A DNA stretch of 64,000 nucleotides from Bettongia penicillata ogilbyi. Taxonomy: Eukaryota; Chordata; Mammalia; Diprotodontia; Potoroidae. Positions 1-11,222 of this stretch are shown piece by piece. The stretch spans positions 984,574 to 1,048,573 of the forward strand of contig JAJHZJ010000577.1 of assembly GCA_023548195.1 (NCBI GenBank), written 5' to 3'. Position numbers and translations under genes: made by a program. Below the pieces are notes generated by a model. That model saw nothing but the letters and a program-made list of their open reading frames with translations. It was not told the origin of the DNA and searched no databases. The first letter of the stretch is position 1, and every line of letters begins with the position of its first letter.

Positions 1-319
1 TGTGGAAAAAAGGTCTCTATTATTTGAGAAACACTCTCATAAAGAACAACTGATACAAAGTGTGGCATTTTTCAAACGGAAAGTTTCACTCCATTATGGT
101 TCTGCCAAAAATTAAAAGAGAATAAAAAAAAATCACTTTATGTTGTGAACAAAATTAAATGCCACAATTTCACTGAAAAAAAGACATTAAACATTTCTTT
201 CATCTTGTGAAATCTTTCTTCAATGTTATTAAAAAAAGTTATTTTGTCTTGATGAGTGTCTTAACAAGTGCTAAAGGTAAAAAAGGCTGAAGGCTTTGAG
301 TTGAAATCTGGAGGTCACA
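1..319. other. AT-rich stretch, nothing recognised
   Basis: There are short A-runs and no open frame or repeat that I can name. It may be decayed flank of the LINE fragment that follows. Confidence 0.4.
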
Positions 320-690
320 TTGAACCAACAGATGAAAGAGATGCTTTCAAATACCTTTATCTCCTTCAAAACATCAAGCATAAAACCATCAAGGAGAATG
401 CTATGGCTGAATATTAAGAGACTTACTGGTATTCTAAAATCAAATCTCAATAGGAAAGACATGATTAAAGCAATTAACACAATATCAGTCTTAAGGTATA
501 CTCTTGGAATTGTGAAATGGATAACAGTAGATGTGGAAAATCTAACAAAAATTCCATACAATATTAACAAATACAGGAAACAGCATCCTAGAGACACTAA
601 ACCTAGATTCACGCTTCTCAGCCAAAACAGAAAAGGACTGATAGACATTCTTACATCTTATTTGGACAAATAGGACAGAAAACTACAGAA
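320..690 (+). mobile_element. Non-LTR retrotransposon fragment, C-terminal part of a reverse transcriptase (non-L1)
   Basis: An open frame with few interruptions reads like the segment just after the RT fingers and palm of a non-L1 LINE. It has the series KYLYLLQNIKHKTIKEN, ILKSNLNRKDMIKAINTISV, LRYTLGIVKW and a terminal RKGLIDI. This order (KYLG-like motif, LN.KN..AIN, VLRY..GI..W, GGRGL) is familiar from non-L1 LINEs such as the R4/Dong-like group, but I cannot fix the clade by eye. There is no RT active site within it. It abuts a second, different LINE fragment at about 797. Confidence 0.6.
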
Positions 691-796
691 ACAGTTTTGG
701 AATAGGCAGACATCCTTCCACCCAAGTGGCATCCTTCTCTCATCGTTGATTTCCTCCTAGAACTTCCATTTAGACAAAGAGTACTAGGGCAGCTTT

Positions 797-2280
797 ATGC
801 TGATTATGCAGTTTTATGAAGACAGTAACAATCCAAAGCATTTTTTTGGTGGTCGGAAGGCTATTTATAGACCAAAGATCTATGGTACATCTCAACTACT
901 CAGTGCTGACAGAGCCACACTGATCAGCAAGAAGGACATGATCCTGGGGACGTGGGCTGAACACTTCCATAGTGTTCTCAACACACCCTCATCAATCAAT
1001 GCTGAGGCCACTGACCTTTTACCTCAGGTAGAAATCAATCCTTCCTTCACTGAAGCTCCAATGGAAGAAGAGGTTTTGAATTCCGTTGAAAACTCCTTTC
1101 ACATGGCAAAACACCCAGGGCTGATTCTGTTCCACCTAAGATTTACAAGGTGCTAACTGACATTTTCCAGGTTACATGGCAAGAAGAAGTTATCCCCCAG
1201 GAGTTCAAGGATACTTCTGTCTATCTCTATACAGGCAAAGGAAATAGATTGTCCTGTGACAGTCACAGAGGGGTCTCTCTCTTAGTCATTGCTGGCAAGA
1301 TTCTTGCTAGAGTCCTCTTTAATAAGTTGATCCTTCACTGGAAGATGGTCAGATACCTGAGAGCCAGTATGGCTTCAGAAAGGGTAGTTGGAATGTTTGA
1401 TATGGTGTTTGCTGCCTGACAATACCAGGAAAATTTCAAGAGCAGAACAGAGATCTGTACACAACATATGTAGATTTGACCAAGGTTTTGATACTGTCAG
1501 TCATAAAGGCTTATGGAAAATTATGTCAAAATTTGGTTGTGCTAATTTTGGCCCAACAATTATCTTGGTATTCTCATATCAGAGCTAGATCAGTGTTTGA
1601 GAGGTTCTGAAGGAAAGTATGAGAGAGGTTATTAGACTGACTTCTAAATTGAAGGTCTAAAGAGCTCTAGTGCTGATCTCATTGTCGTAAGCCTGTGAAA
1701 CATGGCCCTGCCAAGAAACTGAATCACTTCCATTTGAATTGTCTTAGAAGATTCTGAAGATCACCTGGCAGGATAAGGTACTACACACTGAGGTCCTTAC
1801 TCGAATTTAATTGTCAAGCATTCAAACTCTGCTTCAGAGAGCACAACTCGAGTGGGCTGGCCACATTGTTTGAATGTAAATGTACATTTGCCAAAAAGAC
1901 TATTTTATGGAGAACTCACACAGGGCAAGCTGTCACACAGTAGTCAGAAAAAGCAATACAAGGACATTCGCAAGTTCTCTCTTAAGAACTTTGGAAGTGA
2001 TTGTGTGACATGGGAGACACTTGCACAGGACCACTCAGCATGGTGTGTCCACATCAGAGAAGATACTGTGCTCTATGAGCAAAGCAGAATTGAAACAGTT
2101 CAAAGGAAACACAGGATACGCAAATGTAGAAAAACTCAAATATTTACAAGGACTATTTGTGCCCAATCTGTAGTAGCTATGCAAATGAAAAGGTTTCACA
2201 CAGCAGAAAAAAATCATACTGTGTGGAAAGAGGTGAAATATACATATCATCCCCATCATGTTGTCTGCTATTAAAGTTAC
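797..2280 (+). mobile_element. Decayed RTE-like LINE: RT N-terminal half joined to the C-terminal region
   Basis: Three frames together give a continuous LINE pattern. The pieces are GTWAEHFHSVLN with SSINAEATDLLPQV (linker before RT), WQEEVIPQEFKDTSVYLY, then KGNRLSCDSHRGVSLL and IAGKILARVL (RT fingers), FDTVSHKGLWKIMSKFGC (palm), and after about 1680 the C-terminal ITWQDK, QLEWAGHIV and LPKRLFYGELTQGK motifs. The active-site FADD block expected between about 1590 and 1690 is absent, which indicates an internal deletion. Frameshifts near 1150, 1400 and 1850 make it dead. I am sure it is a non-L1 LINE; the RTE-like label is an inference. Confidence 0.72.
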
Positions 2281-2499
2281 CCTGAAGATGATTTCAGTGC
2301 AGACTATTGGCTGAGATTGCAACAGTTTTTATTCGTAATAAAAACCAATCATTTTATTGACTTGTGCAATAGTCCATAAAATATTAAGCATCAAAGAATA
2401 ATAGAAAGATAGTGACTTGTCCCAGATCTATTTCCATCTGAACCCCAAGGAACTGAGATGAGAATACCAAGATAATAACTCGAAGAACTATTATGACAG

Positions 2500-2750
2500 T
2501 GACAGTTTTCAGTAACTACTGATATTTATTTAACGTTTTCAGGTTTGTCAAACATACAGAATGTCATTTGAGCCTCATACATTATGTCACTTGAAGAACC
2601 CTGGGAAGTAGGGATCATAGATTATATCATCTACAATTTACAGATGAGGATTCTAAAGCTAAGAGAATCTAAGTGACTTTCTCACACAATTTGTTAATAT
2701 TGGGAATCAGAATTTGAATCCAAATCTTCTAAGTTCTCAATCCTGCAAGT
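2500..2750 (-). repeat. MIR-type SINE, reverse orientation
   Basis: It shows the reverse-strand MIR core: TTTACAGATGAGGA, then a CTAAGTGACTTTCTCACACAA-like segment and ATTTGAATCCAAATCTTCT at its tRNA-like end. Confidence 0.7.
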
Positions 2751-3003
2751 CAAAAATGCCTACTCTTTTCCATGTAATGTTTTTTCAAATATTTTTCCCT
2801 TTAAAGCAACTGGATTAGATCAATATGTACAAAAGAGGTCCATGTTGGAGGATATAATAAAGGGCTTTGATGCAAACATTTTCAAGGGGTCTGAAGGAGG
2901 AAAAGATACCACAGATGCAGAAAAAAAATAATCTCATAACTTATTACTCCCCCAAAAGAGTTATTCTGAGAATGTCATGTGAAGCCCTACATGAACATGA
3001 GAG

Positions 3004-3155
3004 GTATGGTGAAAGAACATTACCTTTGGAGTCAGAGAACCTTGTTCCAACTGTGTGACCTTGGATAAGACATTTCATTTGTCTCCGTCTCATTTTCCTG
3101 ATGTGTAAAATGAGGGGATAGGATGTTAGCTTCTAAGATTCCTTTCAGTATTGAT
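3004..3155 (+). repeat. MIR-type SINE fragment
   Basis: It contains TTTGGAGTCAGAGAACCTTG, TGTGACCTTGGATAAG and TGTAAAATGAGGGGATAGGA, in MIR order on the plus strand. Confidence 0.75.
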
Positions 3156-3374
3156 CCATGACCAACAACTACTAAAGCGTATTTCTATCTATTCATTTAT
3201 ATATTTTAAAAATTAACAAAATAATCTGCATGTACATTGAGAATATTTTTGATTAGGTAGCCAGCAGACTCTCATGAGCAGTGAATAGTCTACGTATTTA
3301 CCATTACATAATTGAGGGAATGAGGCAAAGAATACAAGACACCACTGTGTTTATTGTTTGCTGAGTATTAAAAA

Positions 3375-3700
3375 AAATGATTCAGTCATGCAAATCTCTA
3401 CCTTGCAGGCTCTTCTCCATCAATATGTCAAAACTACAAAAAAATTCTTTGAAAGATAGAAGAGAGATATCATCAGCATCTAGCAAAGCATAAAACAGGG
3501 AGACATGTTTATCACAAATGTTTGTAGGATTCCCTATAGACGATAAAGTCCTCCAGATATTCCCATTTGTAGATGATGTTTTGTATCAAGACCTAGAACA
3601 TTATAGAGCTTTCTAAATGAAACGTAGAATTGCCCCAAAGGGTTTGGTAGAACTAACCACATGGGAAAACAAAACAAAATTACATTAATGAACAATGTTT
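3375..3700 (+). mobile_element. Small RTE-like reverse transcriptase remnant
   Basis: The translation contains IKQGDMFITNV (resembling RT block 4, RQGD..SP) and, in another frame, IFPFVDDVLYQD, an RT active-site-like xxDD motif. Several frameshifts are present. A second fragment with RTE-type C-terminal similarity lies at 5290-5450 and may be the same element, split by later insertions. Confidence 0.4.
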
Positions 3701-4109
3701 ATTGCACATAGTATGGTAGAAATATAGTTGATTCTCCTTATTTTATTCTATATTAATTCATACACATCTTCCTATGTTCTTTCCAAATGTCTCATATTTA
3801 CCAGTTCTTACTGCACTTAAAGATTTTATTATACTGATATTACACAATTTTAGCCTTTTCTTCAAATTGAAAAAAATAATTGCGTCTATTTCTTTCCCTC
3901 CAGAAGGGTATTGTTATGACTATTTGGGCTTACCTTGAGCCACAATTTGTCTTTAACATCCTTTCCGTTTAGATCCATTAATGGACTTAGGGCATTGAAT
4001 AAATGAATAACAATAATTATTCTCGCACGATTTAAAAACTGTATCTATAATTTATAGAACAATCCATTGTTTCAGCAGCAATATATTAGTGTGCTTGTCT
4101 TCTCACAAT

Positions 4110-4240
4110 ATTTACTCAAATATTTACTGTTTCTGGTTTTGGGCTTTTTTTGGTCATCCCTGCCAATCTGCAGTGTGTAAGGCAGTACTCTCCTATTTTA
4201 ATTTGCATTTCTCTTACTATTAGTGATCTGGAGCATACAC
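4110..4240 (-). mobile_element. L1 3' ORF2 fragment, reverse orientation
   Basis: The minus strand reads LIVREMQIKIGEYCLTHCRL, the typical L1 stretch LLIREMQIKTT.RYHLTP.RL near the end of ORF2. Only about 130 bp are recognisable. Confidence 0.6.
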
Positions 4241-5289
4241 TATACAACAGAATGGACAGCACATAGAGCTTGACATATCTTGCCATTTTGGGAGATGCTA
4301 ATTGGCTATAGAAGGACTCAAGTTTATTGGAAGAGAGCTGAAATCTAGCACCATTCATTTCTTGAAAATAATAAAAGTTTAAGAGGCAGTGAGAAATAGA
4401 AGGGGAAATGGAGGCTTTGTAATAGCTTTGTGTCTGACTGGGTAATAGAGCATCTTTTGAGTGAAGAGCTATCTGGGGTTTTTCTGCATTTCCTAGAAAG
4501 TTGAATTGAGGAATTTTTGCAGTTCTCTTTCTTAATAACATAACACATTAATCAGAAGGATCAAAGAGTCTGTCCCTGTGCTATCAGTTCTAGGATAGAA
4601 TAGGAGCAGGAAAGCAGAAAGGACCAGAGCGAAGAACTTCATGTGGTAGAGTTTGTTATGGAAGGGATCAAGATCATCAAAACCAGAGTTTGGGACTGAC
4701 CCAAGCACATGTGTTGTCCTTACTTGCGCATTTCCCTCCTAAGTTTTAGTACGTGTGTGCCAATTCTCTTCCAGGGATGCTGTGGCTAGTACTGGAAGAG
4801 TAGGAGCCAAGGTTATGTTTTAACTGTCATTTATTAATTATTCCTTCCTTTTTATTTTTTATTTTAGTATTATTTATTTTAAAACTGTGATTTATCAATT
4901 ACTCTTGCTTTTGCACCATTGTTAAGCATGTTTTATGTTTAGGAGTAAATGGTATCATCATTGTAATAGAAAGATTTTGTTAAAATAGGAATAGCAGTGG
5001 GGGCTCCAGAGCTACAATGGTGATTAGGGGGAGATGAAGCTAAGGGTGGTGGTTCTTTTCTGGGAAATCAAACCTGTTAGTAGGAGGGCAATGATGCTGG
5101 GGTGTGTGGGCAAGCCTAGGGAACAGAATGATAGTGACATCTCACTGCAAAAGGACAATGAGTTGCACCAAGGTTTACATAGGAGGATGAGAGAGAAAAT
5201 TGGATTGCCTCTGGCAAAATCTAAAGTTCTTTTAATAATTCCAAACTTCTCCCTGAAACAAAGGCCCATTCAAAAAAAAAACAAAAAAC
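4241..5289. other. No gene or clear repeat seen
   Basis: AT-rich non-coding DNA with a run of T/A near 4850-4880. The open frames here are short and unlike any protein I know. Confidence 0.4.
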
Positions 5290-5450
5290 AAAACACTGAT
5301 GCTGTTCCAGTATTGTATGGATGCACAAGTCATGGAGTACCAAAAACCTCTGAAGAACTGGAGCTGAAGATCACCTTAAAGGGCAATGGAGAGGCCCATG
5401 AAGGTTATGAGCAGAATGCTCATATAAATTACAAAGAAGATGTTATAAAT
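5290..5450 (+). mobile_element. RTE-like LINE C-terminal fragment
   Basis: The reading frame PVLYGCTSHGVPKTSEELEL followed by NAHINYKEDV resembles the VLYG.E.W...K.EE.......H I.NEDL block that follows RT in RTE-type LINEs. It is short and decayed, and a stop follows near 5466. Confidence 0.5.
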
Positions 5451-5589
5451 ATATATAATATATAAATATGAAAAAGTTATAAAGAATATCATCAAAGAAA
5501 TAGGTGAGCAAAGAAAACAGAGGTTCAATAACTCCAAATGTTCAGAGTTTTTGGAGAGCTCCTTGGAGGAAGAGGTTATGGGCTCATTT

Positions 5590-5665
5590 ATCTCTGCCCA
5601 ACACCTTGCACAATGCCTTGCACAGAGAAGGTTTTTAATAAATGTCTGATGAGTTGAATGGATTG
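5590..5665 (+). repeat. L2 3' end fragment
   Basis: It carries the L2 terminal phrase: CACCTTGCACAATGCCTTGC, then AATAAATGTCTGATGAGTTG. Confidence 0.7.
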
Positions 5666-6029
5666 TATTGGATTACATCTGATGAAAAGGTTTGGAAAAG
5701 GTGATGATAAGTAAAATGATGGCAAAAACATATATAATATATACATGCAAAACAACTTGAATTATTCAAACAAGTGAATGGGGAAAAAGAAATGGGTCAT
5801 GTCAAATTATCTATATTTGAGTTGTTTTTGACAAACATTCAGAGAAAGAAGTTGAAGTACACTTCCCATAAATACAATGATATTCTTCTCTGTACTTGAT
5901 CATGGCATTTTCTACGTTCAGACATTAGGAGTAAGCACTTCTAATAGCACATTCAGAATAAAAAGAGATCACAAAACCTAACTGGAGGGTGGTTTCTACA
6001 TCTAACATGACTTCCAAGAGACAGTAGCC

Positions 6030-6225
6030 TATTGTGGAAAGAATGCTGAATTTAGAGGAAGACAAGTTAGTTTCCAAACTAGGCTGTGCTGTTGCTTACT
6101 TTTGTGACCTTCAAAAAATCATTTCTCTTCTCTGGATGCCAATTTCCTCATCCATCAAATCTAAGGTCAGATAACTAGATCTCTAAAATTCCTACCAGTA
6201 TATTTCCTACAAATCTATCATTGTG
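6030..6225 (+). repeat. MIR-type SINE
   Basis: MIR order on the plus strand: GGAAAGAATGCTGAATTTAG, TTTGTGACCTTC, CAATTTCCTCATCCATCAAA. Confidence 0.65.
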
Positions 6226-7925
6226 ACAAAATTCTTCTTCAACGACATCAATCATATATCAAAAGTAGGTGTGTGTGTATGTGTGTAAAAGTTTGAGTTG
6301 TATGTATCGCAATATGTATATATTTTAATGGTTTTATTTTTTAAAATTTGCATAGTGACTCATATATGACTATATATGAATTAACTTCAATCCTTTAACA
6401 GAAAACGCAGTTTCCTTTGCTGCTCAAGGATTAATCTTGAACCTTTACTTTTCCTAAATCTGTTTGTTCTTTCAAAACTGGGGAGTAAATAGAAGAGGTC
6501 CATGACCCCCTTTTTATTTTTCCTCCATGTCAAGAGGCAGGGAACAGAAAGCTAAAAACTGTACCAGCTGTTATAAGATTCTATCTAACTTGGTCCTTGA
6601 CTGTGGAGACCCAGTTTCAAGTTGTTCATGAAAACCCTTCAAAGGTTCTGGATTTCAGGAAATAGCAAAACCTATCAAGGTTAGTCGTGGGTAGGTGATC
6701 GCATGGTGTGATCTGTGGGCAATGAAAGGCTGGTCTGCCTCAAAATATCCTTCCTACTAGCCTGACACCACATGTGAAGTTCCCATCATTAACTCTGGAT
6801 TTCTTCAAATAATGGTACTGTCATCTTAAAAGTATCTAAGAAATTTTAGATATTTCTAGGAGGAATGACAAATTACCTTATTAACACTTTGGCATTAAGG
6901 TATTAACCTTAGTGATAATTAATTTATCCTTTAATGAGCTGGTATCTTGAAAAGACAGGATAATCCTGAGAGAATTATACATAAGAGAAGAAAGTTTGAT
7001 GGGATAGAAGGGGTTAGAAAGTCTGAAAACAGAGGGTTTTGTTGAAGGAAGATGGGTGTAGGAAGGCATTTTACAATGAGAAGTTTTAGGTTGGTGAGGG
7101 GTCACAGGTGAGGGCTAGTATCAAAACACTCACGGCCTAAATGGAAAGAGAGAAGAGAGGAGGGCAGTAGAAGACTTCATCCAGCTAAACATTTTTACTA
7201 GGATTCTCCTTGATCTCATAAAAGAGGCACATATACACAGATCCTTAAAAAACTTTGATTACAATAGGCAATTTTGCCAGTTTCAGCATACAGCTTAGAG
7301 AACAACTCCTAGATATATCTTATTTCACACAATACATGTATCCCCAAACTTTTGTGCAGAATCAAAAAATTCTCAAATTTTATTTTTGTAGCAGAGGTCA
7401 CATTTATTACTTTTTTCGAAGCAGAGTATGTCTGCACAGCTATATCCATGTACATGAAAGCAAACAGGGGAGACAAAAGTCTCTCACCAGAGTTTACCTG
7501 AGCTTGCTGTCTAATGGCCTTCTCTTTTTCTCTCTTTGTGGAATATGCTAGCCTTGATTGGAGACAAGGTCACACTGGTAAATACATGTGATAATTAGAG
7601 CATTTCCTAGAAGGACCTGTTTCCTTAGATGAGCAGGAACTGTTCTGTGAAATACTATATTAAGAAAGGATAGGAGTTCTTTTTGTTGCTTTTTTGTCCC
7701 ATTTTTATGATTTTTTAAATAATTATTTCTTATCAGGTGTCAGGGGATGCTATAGCCTGGTGAGAAGATGTGTCAGCTATACAAGAAATAGTTTATCTAA
7801 GGACAGAAAGGCTGCATACCAAAAGGCTAGCCACCAGGTGATTAATTTTTTGGCTCATCAAGCAGATAAAAGCAACAAAAGGTCTTAAGAGCTATGCCTT
7901 TATGCTTCTGAAGTGACATGAAGTC
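6226..7925. other. No gene recognised
   Basis: AT-rich, with a short (TG)n-like tract near 6265-6290. Open frames at 6881-7105 (minus), 7255-7551 and 7694-7888 (plus) have no recognisable domains and no exon-like splice context that I could support. Confidence 0.4.
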
Positions 7926-8530
7926 CATATGCATTTATCAAGCACTTAGTATAGGCCAGGCAAACAAAAAAGAAAGGCAAACAAATCAACCCAAACCAAA
8001 CAGTCTCTACCCACATGGAATTTATACTCCAATGGAAGAGACAATATATAAATAACTAGTCATATACAATATATACACAAACTAGATAGAAGTTTATCTG
8101 AGAGTGGAAAGCCTTAGAAGCTGGGGCAATCAGGAAAGACTCCTTCAGGAAGGGGAGATTTGAGCTAAGTCTTGAAGGAGGCTGGGGAAATTAAGAAATG
8201 GAGGTGAGAGGAATGACCAAGACAAAGGCAGAGACAAGAGATAAGAATGTTGTGCTCAAGGGTAGTTCTAGCATGGTTGGATCACAGATAAGAAAGAAGG
8301 GAGTATAAACTCTGGAAATATAGGAAGAGGCCAGATTATAAAGAGCACTAAATATCCAACTGTTGACTTTCCATTTAATGCTGGAGGTAATAAGGAGACG
8401 CTGGAGCTCCATGAGAAGGGTGGTGACTTGATCAGACTTATATTTTAGACAACTAAGTGGAGGACAGATTGGCAGTTGGGAGAGACTTATGCCAGGGCAC
8501 AGAAGAGGATGGAGAATGCTTAGAATCACA
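7926..8530 (+). repeat. Old mammalian interspersed repeat, L2-like
   Basis: It has the mammal-wide phrase order: ATCAAGCACTTAGTATAGGC, a line on preset length (AGACAATATATAAATAA), GAAAGACTCCTTCAGGAAGG, GAGCTAAGTCTTGAAGGAGG, then GGTGACTTGATCAGACTTAT. This is a common ancient repeat whose exact family I cannot name with certainty. Confidence 0.6.
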
Positions 8531-8599
8531 GTGAGTTCTTAGATTCTAGACCCATGTTGATTAATGATCACTATTTTTAATACATAATTTAAGTAAAAT

Positions 8600-8865
8600 A
8601 CAAGTCAGTTCATAATAATCACTAGCCAGCAGAGAGATGTTTTTAGGTTTGCAAAGCACTTCACAAATACTGTCTCATTTGATCCTCACAATAACCTTGG
8701 GAGGAAGGTGCTGTTATATATTCTCATTTTTATTGATTAGGAAATTAAGGCAGACAGAGTTTAAGTGCCTTGCCTAGGGTCACACAGCTAGTGTTTGAGA
8801 TTGTATTTGAACTCAGGTCCTCCTGATTGCAGTCTCAGCACCTAATTGAACTACAGACAGCTGAA
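8600..8865 (-). repeat. MIR-type SINE, reverse orientation, near complete
   Basis: It includes GCAAAGCACTTCACAAATAC, TTGATCCTCACAATAACCTT, CTTGCCTAGGGTCACACAGC and a tRNA-like end TTGAACTCAGGTCCTCCTGA. Confidence 0.85.
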
Positions 8866-9415
8866 TAATGTTCATTCCTCATGGAAAGAACCGAGCCAAA
8901 GCCACAAAGCCATTACTGCTTCAACTGAAAGTAAAATATGTAAACGTGATACAGCTAGTGGAAGATGGCTTCTAAGTTCTCCTCAGAAAGACAAAGGAAG
9001 GTAATGGTGGAATTAGTTTCATCATGTACCCAAAGGCAACAAGAACCTTTATTTTATGATACATTTGACTGTTCCTCATGGCAGGGCTCATGATGGGGAT
9101 AAACATACCTGCAGTTTATATAGTTTTATCACTTGAACAGAATGAAGGAGTATTGTAGGAAATCTATGAAGAATGGGACAAGATGCTCCAAACTAAGCCA
9201 ACATCCTGCTTTATAGTTCGTGACTTCAAGGTAAAGATAAAAATGGAAGAATGAAAAAAAAAAAAACAATCTACATTGGAAGATATATTTGGGAGAAAAT
9301 AAAGGAAATGTCCCAAAGTTAACAGATTTATGGGACTGAAAAAAAATGAAAGAGAACCTATCTATGGAATTCCCTACAATGATATATTTTGAGTAGAAGT
9401 ATCACATTTGACCTC

Positions 9416-9593
9416 TGTTGTTGAGTTATTTTCAGTCATGTCTGACTCTTTGTGGTCCCATTTGGCATCTTCTTGGCAAAGATACTGGAGTAGCTTGGTA
9501 AACAAGGGTAAGTTACTTGCCCAGAGTCACACAGAAGACTCTCCCTGAGTCTGGGCCCAGCACTCTATCCACTGCACCACCTAGCTGCCCCCA
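9416..9593 (-). repeat. Marsupial tRNA-derived SINE, reverse, internally deleted
   Basis: The minus strand starts GGGGGCAGCTAGGTGGTGCA and passes through TCTGTGTGACTCTGGGCAAG to the tail phrase TGACTGAAAATAACTCAACA. The middle is shortened relative to the copies at 29251 and 32069. Confidence 0.85.
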
Positions 9594-9629
9594 ACCTCTA
9601 ATACCTGATATATCTGTGTGGGGAAGTGC

Positions 9630-9790
9630 CCTTGGATTGTACAAAACAAAGTCATTTGATAAGGATTTATTAAGCACCTATTATGTGCCATATAGATCGC
9701 CAAATATACAAAGCAAGGAAAAATGACAGTCCTTTAAGAAACTTACAGACCAATGGAAGACCCAACAAACTAAGTAAAATATAAGGGAAC
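9630..9790 (+). repeat. Old mammalian interspersed repeat, L2-like
   Basis: It contains ATTTATTAAGCACCTATTAT and GTGCCATATAG, the same phrase seen at 7930, 18741, 25390, 51715 and 60790. Confidence 0.6.
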
Positions 9791-10538
9791 TATCCTTGAG
9801 TTAATACGTTATAAAGGCAGACAGAGACTGATTTTTAAGACAGTGAAATGGGTATTCTAAAGAAGATATAAAAAAGATAACAGTGACTATTAACTGGTAT
9901 CCCTACTTTCTCATTTCTGTAAGTCTGCTATATAAATGCTCAATCCATAGGGATTTTCTACAGCAGACCACATTCACAACTGAGAGGTATAAGTGCAAGA
10001 ATATTTACAAAAAATATAAACTGCCTAGATTGGCAAAAGTGGAAATAAAATCTCCAAATAGAACTATTTTAGAGAAAGAAATTGAACAGGACATCAACAA
10101 GCTTTCTAAAAGAAAAGTACCAGAGCCAGATGGATCTACAAGTGAATTCTATGAAAGATTTAAAGATGAGCTAATTCCAATATTAAATAAATTACTTGGA
10201 ACAAAAGGTAAAGAAGGAATTCTACCAAACCCCTTTATGAAACATACCTATACCTGAACTAGGAAGAATTAAAATAGAAAAAGAAAATTACAGACTAATT
10301 CTATTGATGAAAATGAAAGAAAAAATCCCAAATAAAATACTAGCTAAAAGATTACAATACTACAAAAATTATACATTATGATCAAGCAGGATTTATACCA
10401 GGAATACAAGAATGATTTAATATAAGGAAAACAATTAACCTAATTGATTACATCAATAATAAAAGTTTTAAAAAATCATATGATTCTATCCATAGATGCT
10501 GAAAAACCTTTTCATTAAGTTAAATTCTCATTTCTATT

Positions 10539-10552
10539 ATAAAAACACTTGA
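10539..10552 (+). repeat. Left target-site duplication of HAL1 copy i
   Basis: ATAAAAACACTTGA, identical to 13351-13364. It fixes the left boundary of the insertion. Confidence 0.9.
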
Positions 10553-11222
10553 GGGGGAGGAGCCAAGATTGCGGAGTAGAAAGATACACACATGCTAGCT
10601 CCTAACCCACAGCCCATAAAATACCTGTTAAGAAGAACTCCCAACAAATTCTGGAGCAGCAGAAGCCACACAACAACAGAGTGGAGGAGATTTCTGTTCC
10701 AGAGAGCCCTGAGAAACTGACACGAAAGATCTGTCGCGCACTGGACCCGGAGCAGAGCCCAGCCCTGCCTTGGCCATGTGGCACCAAGAGGAGCAGATCC
10801 GAGCAGGCTTCAGGGACAGAATCTCCAGCAGTCCCGCAGGTCCCTCCTTCCACAGGTGCCAAAGGTCAGTGAGAGGGTCTTTTTGGCTGGCTGAGAGTAC
10901 TCCCCTCAGTTATGGGTGTCCCCATAACTCAGGCCCCCTTGGGAGGCAGCAGGAGACAGGAGCTCCCAAACCAGGCAGGAGCCCAGATTCATTGTTGAAG
11001 GCCTCTGGGTAAACCCCCTGAGGGGACTGAGCCCCGTGGAGGTGCCATGCCTCCACCCAAGCAGTTGAACTTAATCTCACATTGATTAGCAGCCCGGCTC
11101 AGCAAAAGCCCTAAGGCTGGGAAGCAGCATTTGAATCTCTGCCCCTAAGCACTAGCTGGGCAGAACAGGAAGTGAGACTGGTGTGGCAAGGAAACTCAGA
11201 ATTAAAGTAACTGGCTGGGAAA

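Noticed and set aside
5034..5465. 143-codon plus-strand frame as a host gene
   Set aside because: Its second half resembles an RTE-type LINE tail and the first half has no exon signals.
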